Origin: a virus
Direction: 5' to 3' (one strand)
Length of the DNA: 40,323 nt
Virus record (IMG/VR): IMGVR_UViG_3300042545_000496
Coordinates: 1 to 40,323 of that record
Under the pieces are notes generated by a model. The model did not search any database. It was not told where the DNA came from and worked only from the letters and a program-made list of their open reading frames with translations. Made by a program: the position numbers and the translations under genes. This document shows, piece after piece, positions 36,822 to 40,323 of this stretch (the first letter of the stretch is position 1; each line of letters starts with the position of its first letter).

Positions 36822-38144
36822 TTAGTTTTGCAACCAACGGAACAAAGAATCACCTTCAGGAATACCACTACCCTTACTCTCTTGAAGTGGGGCATTGATT
36901 GGTGGGCATTTTGGCTTTGCAGCTTTCTCAGAAGCAGCAATTCGCTTGATCTGACGCTCCAGAGAAGAAGCCGAAAGACTCGAAAGGTCTTCTACGAGAG
37001 AATCTTCAAACTTAATTCCAGCTTGCTCACACAAGTTGCGAATGTTGTCCTTAGCTCTCAAGTATTTCAATTCTTCTTTAGGATCTTTAGATTCCTTTAC
37101 AGCTTTCATCCGCTCCTTCCCATCACCACAAGACCCATCCTCTTCGTTGCACTTTGCCTCTTCAGCCTCCATGCTGCCTTGGCAATCGCAACCGCACTTA
37201 GCACACTTCTTAGTGTCCTTCGCCTCTTCGGTATCATCCGATCCTGAATCAGCTGGCATATCGCCCTTCTGATCCTTATTTGAATCATCAATACGATCCA
37301 TAGCCTCAGTTGCATCCATTTCTTCGTCCCCCATTTCATCCATAAGGAAATCAAGAACAGCATCAGCTTTACGATCATCAGCCATATCATCACGGGTAAT
37401 GATCTGCATAATCCGGTGGTGTAAGTCTTTTCTACCCGTCTCTTTTTCATTAGCTACTGGATTAGTCTCGTCTTCACTCTCTTTAATAGTTCCAGTAGGC
37501 TTGTTTGCGCTTTTACTCTTAGATTTCACGAATCCCCTCCTCGCTTTAGGAGAGCGTTTTTTACTCGTTCGATAAACTCCAGAGTACGCTGCTTCTTCTG
37601 TTTTCTGCTTTGCTGTCGCTGATTCCGTGAGCGATTGTGTCGTTGCCGGGTCTGCGACGAGATCGACATGGCGCACTTCCGTTATCCGTGAGACAACGAA
37701 TATACCTTGTTTATCTACAGATCCTTCGCCCTGAGCATTATGGCTCATTCCGAATACATCATTGAGTTCTTTGCGCTCAGCAGCTTCGCATACGCTCTCA
37801 GCCATCTCATGGCTTTTGAGGTAGAGAAGATCACCGAAAAGACCATCGCCTTCGACGAATCTTACATTGATAAACTTTCCAAAGCGGTCGTATGTCGAAC
37901 GCTGCTGGGTTGGGCCTTTTTCTGGATGGTCAATATTGACCTTTTTTCCTTCGTACAAGGAAATCGCAGCTTTGCAGGCTTCAGGCGTATACCGCCTACC
38001 ATTCTGGGATGTGAACCCAAGAATCTTGATGCCTTTGATGATCCCGGCTTCACGATCAACCGTCAAAGCCTCTTTCCCACTTGACCATTGGCTAAGTGGA
38101 ATAATAGAGTTGAGGTCTTCTAGAAGCGAAAGATTAGTTGGCAT
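36822..38144 (-). CDS. Head maturation protease fused to scaffold
   Basis: A 440-residue protein. The N-terminal ~175 residues are protease-like, with a possible His-Ser-His set as in assemblin-type proteases: His in 'VNIDHPEKG', Ser in 'DVFGMSHNA', and His in 'VRHVDLVADPA'. The remainder is a very acidic/Lys-rich scaffold-like tail with a cysteine cluster ('KKCAKCGCDC', then 'AKCNEEDGSC') and a C-terminal helix. The start is uncertain: the ATG at 38144 lacks a good ribosome site, while a TTG at 38180 overlaps the upstream stop. It would cut the scaffold before DNA packaging. Confidence 0.7.
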   Translation of the reverse strand: MPTNLSLLEDLNSIIPLSQWSSGKEALTVDREAGIIKGIKILGFTSQNGRRYTPEACKAAISLYEGKKVNIDHPEKGPTQQRSTYDRFGKFINVRFVEGDGLFGDLLYLKSHEMAESVCEAAERKELNDVFGMSHNAQGEGSVDKQGIFVVSRITEVRHVDLVADPATTQSLTESATAKQKTEEAAYSGVYRTSKKRSPKARRGFVKSKSKSANKPTGTIKESEDETNPVANEKETGRKDLHHRIMQIITRDDMADDRKADAVLDFLMDEMGDEEMDATEAMDRIDDSNKDQKGDMPADSGSDDTEEAKDTKKCAKCGCDCQGSMEAEEAKCNEEDGSCGDGKERMKAVKESKDPKEELKYLRAKDNIRNLCEQAGIKFEDSLVEDLSSLSASSLERQIKRIAASEKAAKPKCPPINAPLQESKGSGIPEGDSLFRWLQN

Positions 38145-38176
38145 ATTGGATATATTGATAGCAATATAAAATTGTG

Positions 38177-39259
38177 TCAAGGCTTGAATATGATATTTTT
38201 TGCTTTTTTAATTCTTCCTGCCCTTTTTTGCGGAGATTCTGATTTTATTTCATCTAAATCTAGTAACATTCCAGAATCTGGGTCAAGCAGATGCCACCAC
38301 TGGAGCGTTTCGCCCTTCTTTAAACGCTTTGAAGCCATCTGATGCCGTTTAATCCCGATTGCCAATACCTGCTTATCTTTTGTACTTGACCCAAACCATT
38401 GGCTAAAAGTTTTGGCATCTGGAATAATTCTGCCCTTGAAATCATAAAATTTGGTTGGTTCCATATTCAAGATTGGCGTTAGCCAGCACCTGCAATTGAA
38501 TGCAGTTGATCCATCCGCCTCAAGCGGAGGATTTGGCATCTGGTCAAAACCAAGGTTGTCATAGCGAGGATTCTTGTAATAAACCGTCTTATCTCGTTCA
38601 CGATGTGCTGGTCTTGTCTTACTGTCCAGAATGGCATGGATTTGAAAACCCACTAATTCCTTGGGCAATGCCGAATATGTATTTCGTGCAACTTGGCCCA
38701 TCATTGAACTAATTGCCGTCCGGGCAATCATATAGGCATTATTCCGCATAGTTTGGAAATACTGGGTGACCATTGCAGAACGGATTAGCGGATCTTTTTG
38801 GATTGCCACCAGTTGCGCTACGGCAGTTGGATTCATCCGGGTACGAGACATTTTTTGCATAATTCGCTGAGGAATGTTTCTGTTGCGAATTATTTCAAGG
38901 ATTAAATTCTTCGGAATGCCGGGAAAAATATCACGGGCAATTGTGCGCTTTGACTCCTGTAAATCTTTCCCTGCAAGGAGGTCCGCCATAATTGAATTGA
39001 GCCGTCTTGAATGGTCCTCAAGTATTTTTGGGCATAATCTGTTTACCAGACTGTTAATTTCCAGATAGATACATTCCAAATTGAAATGGATTGAAGTGTA
39101 GTCGTTAAGATCTTTGGCATTTGTTGCCAATTTTTGCCGTTGAGATATTAGTCCAAGCAGTTTCCTTGAAGCAATATCTGCGTCATGTAGTGCTTCTATC
39201 TGCTCAATCCCAACTTTTGCAGCTAAGAGTTCGTTAAATCGCCTAGTTGCTGCTTCCAT
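38177..39259 (-). CDS. Phage Mu F-like minor head protein
   Basis: A 360-residue protein of the Mu F / SPP1 gp7 family, which attaches to the portal and may be ejected with DNA. The C-terminal half has the hallmark 'ARTAISSMMGQVARNTY', 'HAILDSKTRPAHRERDKTVYY' and 'EADGSTAFNCRCWLTPIL' (the final C-x-C-W motif). The N-terminal ~150 residues are helical. The ATG has GAGGATGATTCG in front and overlaps the upstream gene by 37 bases. Portal and terminase should lie further right. Confidence 0.85.
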   Translation of the reverse strand: MEAATRRFNELLAAKVGIEQIEALHDADIASRKLLGLISQRQKLATNAKDLNDYTSIHFNLECIYLEINSLVNRLCPKILEDHSRRLNSIMADLLAGKDLQESKRTIARDIFPGIPKNLILEIIRNRNIPQRIMQKMSRTRMNPTAVAQLVAIQKDPLIRSAMVTQYFQTMRNNAYMIARTAISSMMGQVARNTYSALPKELVGFQIHAILDSKTRPAHRERDKTVYYKNPRYDNLGFDQMPNPPLEADGSTAFNCRCWLTPILNMEPTKFYDFKGRIIPDAKTFSQWFGSSTKDKQVLAIGIKRHQMASKRLKKGETLQWWHLLDPDSGMLLDLDEIKSESPQKRAGRIKKAKNIIFKP

Positions 39260-40323
39260 CGAATCATCCTCTTTGGTGGAGGCATAGTTTCCCGGTTTTC
39301 GTTATGTCTTGCCGGAAAAGCGAAAAAGTTTTGAAGAGTGTACTCTACCAAATTTGGGTCTGGTTCAGCTGCCAATATTTTGCAATGGTGGCTGGATAGG
39401 GCAATTCGTGTAATTAGTCCAGTGTTTGAACATGGGATAATTAGAAATGGAACAGTTTTTTCTTGTGCTGATGCGTGTCTCTTAGTTTTGGCAATAAGTT
39501 TTTCTAATGCAAATCTATGAACTCTTGCACCATTGACCGGAGGAGGGAATGCTTCGACATTCGCTGTTAGATGCCTTCCTCTTTCCCTGTCAGTTTCCTC
39601 ATTGAAATGATTCTTCATATGGGAAATAGGTTCAGATTTATTCTTATGGTGAAATGTCGTTATTTGCGAAAAATCACCATTGGAAAATGTATATAGCCCC
39701 TTGACACTGTTACTGTCCAGCAGAGAGGCGAGAAGAGTCGGATCGTTATTTGTAAATGTCCAACCTTCGTCTAATTCAATTAGGTTGGATAGAAAATCAA
39801 ATGCACCATATTCCGCAGTTGTCGCCCTTGGAGCGTTTAACATAACTTTGTAGTATGTTCGGGACTTTGCGCCAAAATTCGCCATCTCAATAAACATATC
39901 TGTGAAAATCTTGTCCTTATAACTACCGCAGTAGATATAAGATCCATCCCTAATTTTCCACAGTTCTCCCGGCTTAACTCCAAGTAGTTCTTCGCCACTC
40001 TTTATCCGCTCTCGCCTTGCCTTATCTTCCTTTTGCTCCTTTTCCTTTAATTCGTTTTCCTCCTCCTCTTTTTTCCTTTGTTTCTCTTCGTCTTCCTCAA
40101 AAATATTTCCTGATGAACTCATTTCACCGAATACATCACCAATATCACTGGTGAATGAATCCATCAGATCATTTAAAATCTTCTCGTCGATTCTCGCCAT
40201 TGATCCGATGGCATCATACGAGGCGAGAATCTTGTTCCCCTCAGCCTCATTCACATCAAGAATTAAGACTGGAATTTCGGCATCGCCACACTCAGCTGCC
40301 CGCATATGCCCATCAATCAGGAT
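39223..40323 (-). CDS. ParB-domain protein with degenerate DNA methyltransferase domain (5' end cut by the window edge)
   Basis: The frame is open from the window edge to 39223. At the right edge 'ILIDGHMRAAE' continuing into 'IPVLILDVNEAEGNKILASYDAIGS' is a ParB-type N-terminal domain. A very acidic Lys/Glu coiled coil follows, then 'VKPGELWKIRDGSYIYCGSYKD', the usual link from ParB to the DNA methyltransferase in phage ParB-MTase fusions ('PGDLW.LG.HRL.CGD'). The next strand should carry DPPY but has NAPR (39837-39826). Near the end 'PCSNTGL' and 'EPDPNLVEY' (39340-39366) match the SAM-site and the E-x-DP..Y segment. The enzyme is likely inactive as a methylase and may bind DNA or SAM only. 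An in-frame ATG exists at 40305, but the domain begins further right. Confidence 0.65.
   Translation of the reverse strand: MLIDGHMRAAECGDAEIPVLILDVNEAEGNKILASYDAIGSMARIDEKILNDLMDSFTSDIGDVFGEMSSSGNIFEEDEEKQRKKEEEENELKEKEQKEDKARRERIKSGEELLGVKPGELWKIRDGSYIYCGSYKDKIFTDMFIEMANFGAKSRTYYKVMLNAPRATTAEYGAFDFLSNLIELDEGWTFTNNDPTLLASLLDSNSVKGLYTFSNGDFSQITTFHHKNKSEPISHMKNHFNEETDRERGRHLTANVEAFPPPVNGARVHRFALEKLIAKTKRHASAQEKTVPFLIIPCSNTGLITRIALSSHHCKILAAEPDPNLVEYTLQNFFAFPARHNENRETMPPPKRMIRWKQQLGDLTNS

Noticed and set aside
38150-38180. TTGACA on the minus strand just before the head protease gene
   Set aside because: No good -10 box at 16-18 bases; the best match (CAATAT) is weak. It is probably chance overlap with the TTG/TGA region.
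1-40323. CRISPR arrays, rRNA genes, insertion sequences, attachment core sites
   Set aside because: I saw no regular spaced repeats, no rRNA-like blocks, no transposase and no integrase gene. Absence is by eye only.

Overview
The window is a large part of a tailed double-stranded DNA phage (or prophage) genome with a siphovirus-type virion. The evidence is an HK97-type head module, a lambda-like tail assembly chaperone pair joined by a -1 frameshift site, a tail tube protein, a tape measure protein and a large tail fibre. Base composition is moderately AT-rich by eye. The host is not named by any single gene. Several cysteine-rich or secreted proteins (C-terminus of the 24552-26003 product, the exported 11419-11751 product, the proline-rich-linker protein at 16954-17670) resemble proteins I associate with Planctomycetes and related bacteria. 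This is only a hint. Terminase and portal are not seen; by order they should lie just beyond the right edge.

Layout. (1) 1-1600: a short leftward early operon with a RusA-like Holliday junction resolvase and small unknowns. (2) 1600-2068: a divergent control region with a leftward promoter, a large A/T-flanked inverted repeat between direct repeats, and a near-consensus rightward promoter with an operator-like repeat on its start. (3) 2069-15269: a tightly coupled rightward operon. It carries two sigma-70-like factors, a DUF3310 protein, a CsrA-like protein, a putative single-strand annealing protein, a UvrD-like helicase, a DUF669-type ssDNA-binding protein, a primase-helicase fusion, helix-turn-helix proteins, zinc-ribbon proteins and many tiny unknowns. 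Several small genes here (3765-3917, 13169-13342) are easily missed. (4) 15266-40323: the late genes, all leftward and convergent with the early operon. From the right edge: a degenerate ParB/methyltransferase-like protein, Mu F-like head protein, maturation protease/scaffold, decoration protein, major capsid protein, head-tail joining proteins, tail tube, chaperones G/GT, tape measure, tail tip and fibre proteins, a holin-like protein, a metallophosphoesterase, a papain-like cysteine peptidase and an HNH endonuclease.

How it works together (inference). The divergent promoters start early transcription. The rightward operon makes the replication and recombination machinery plus its own sigma-like factors and a CsrA-like RNA-binding protein, which could switch host or phage transcription and translation toward the late block. 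The late block is almost gap-free, with ATGA or TAATG start/stop overlaps at most junctions.

The most notable items are the G GGA AAG frameshift site for gpG/gpGT, the methyltransferase-like protein that has lost its catalytic tetrapeptide, the pair of sigma factors with a CsrA-like protein, a tiny lipoprotein nested between two early genes, and several strong RNA-fold candidates at 1331-1430, 11769-11858, 13720-13748 and 15626-15687.
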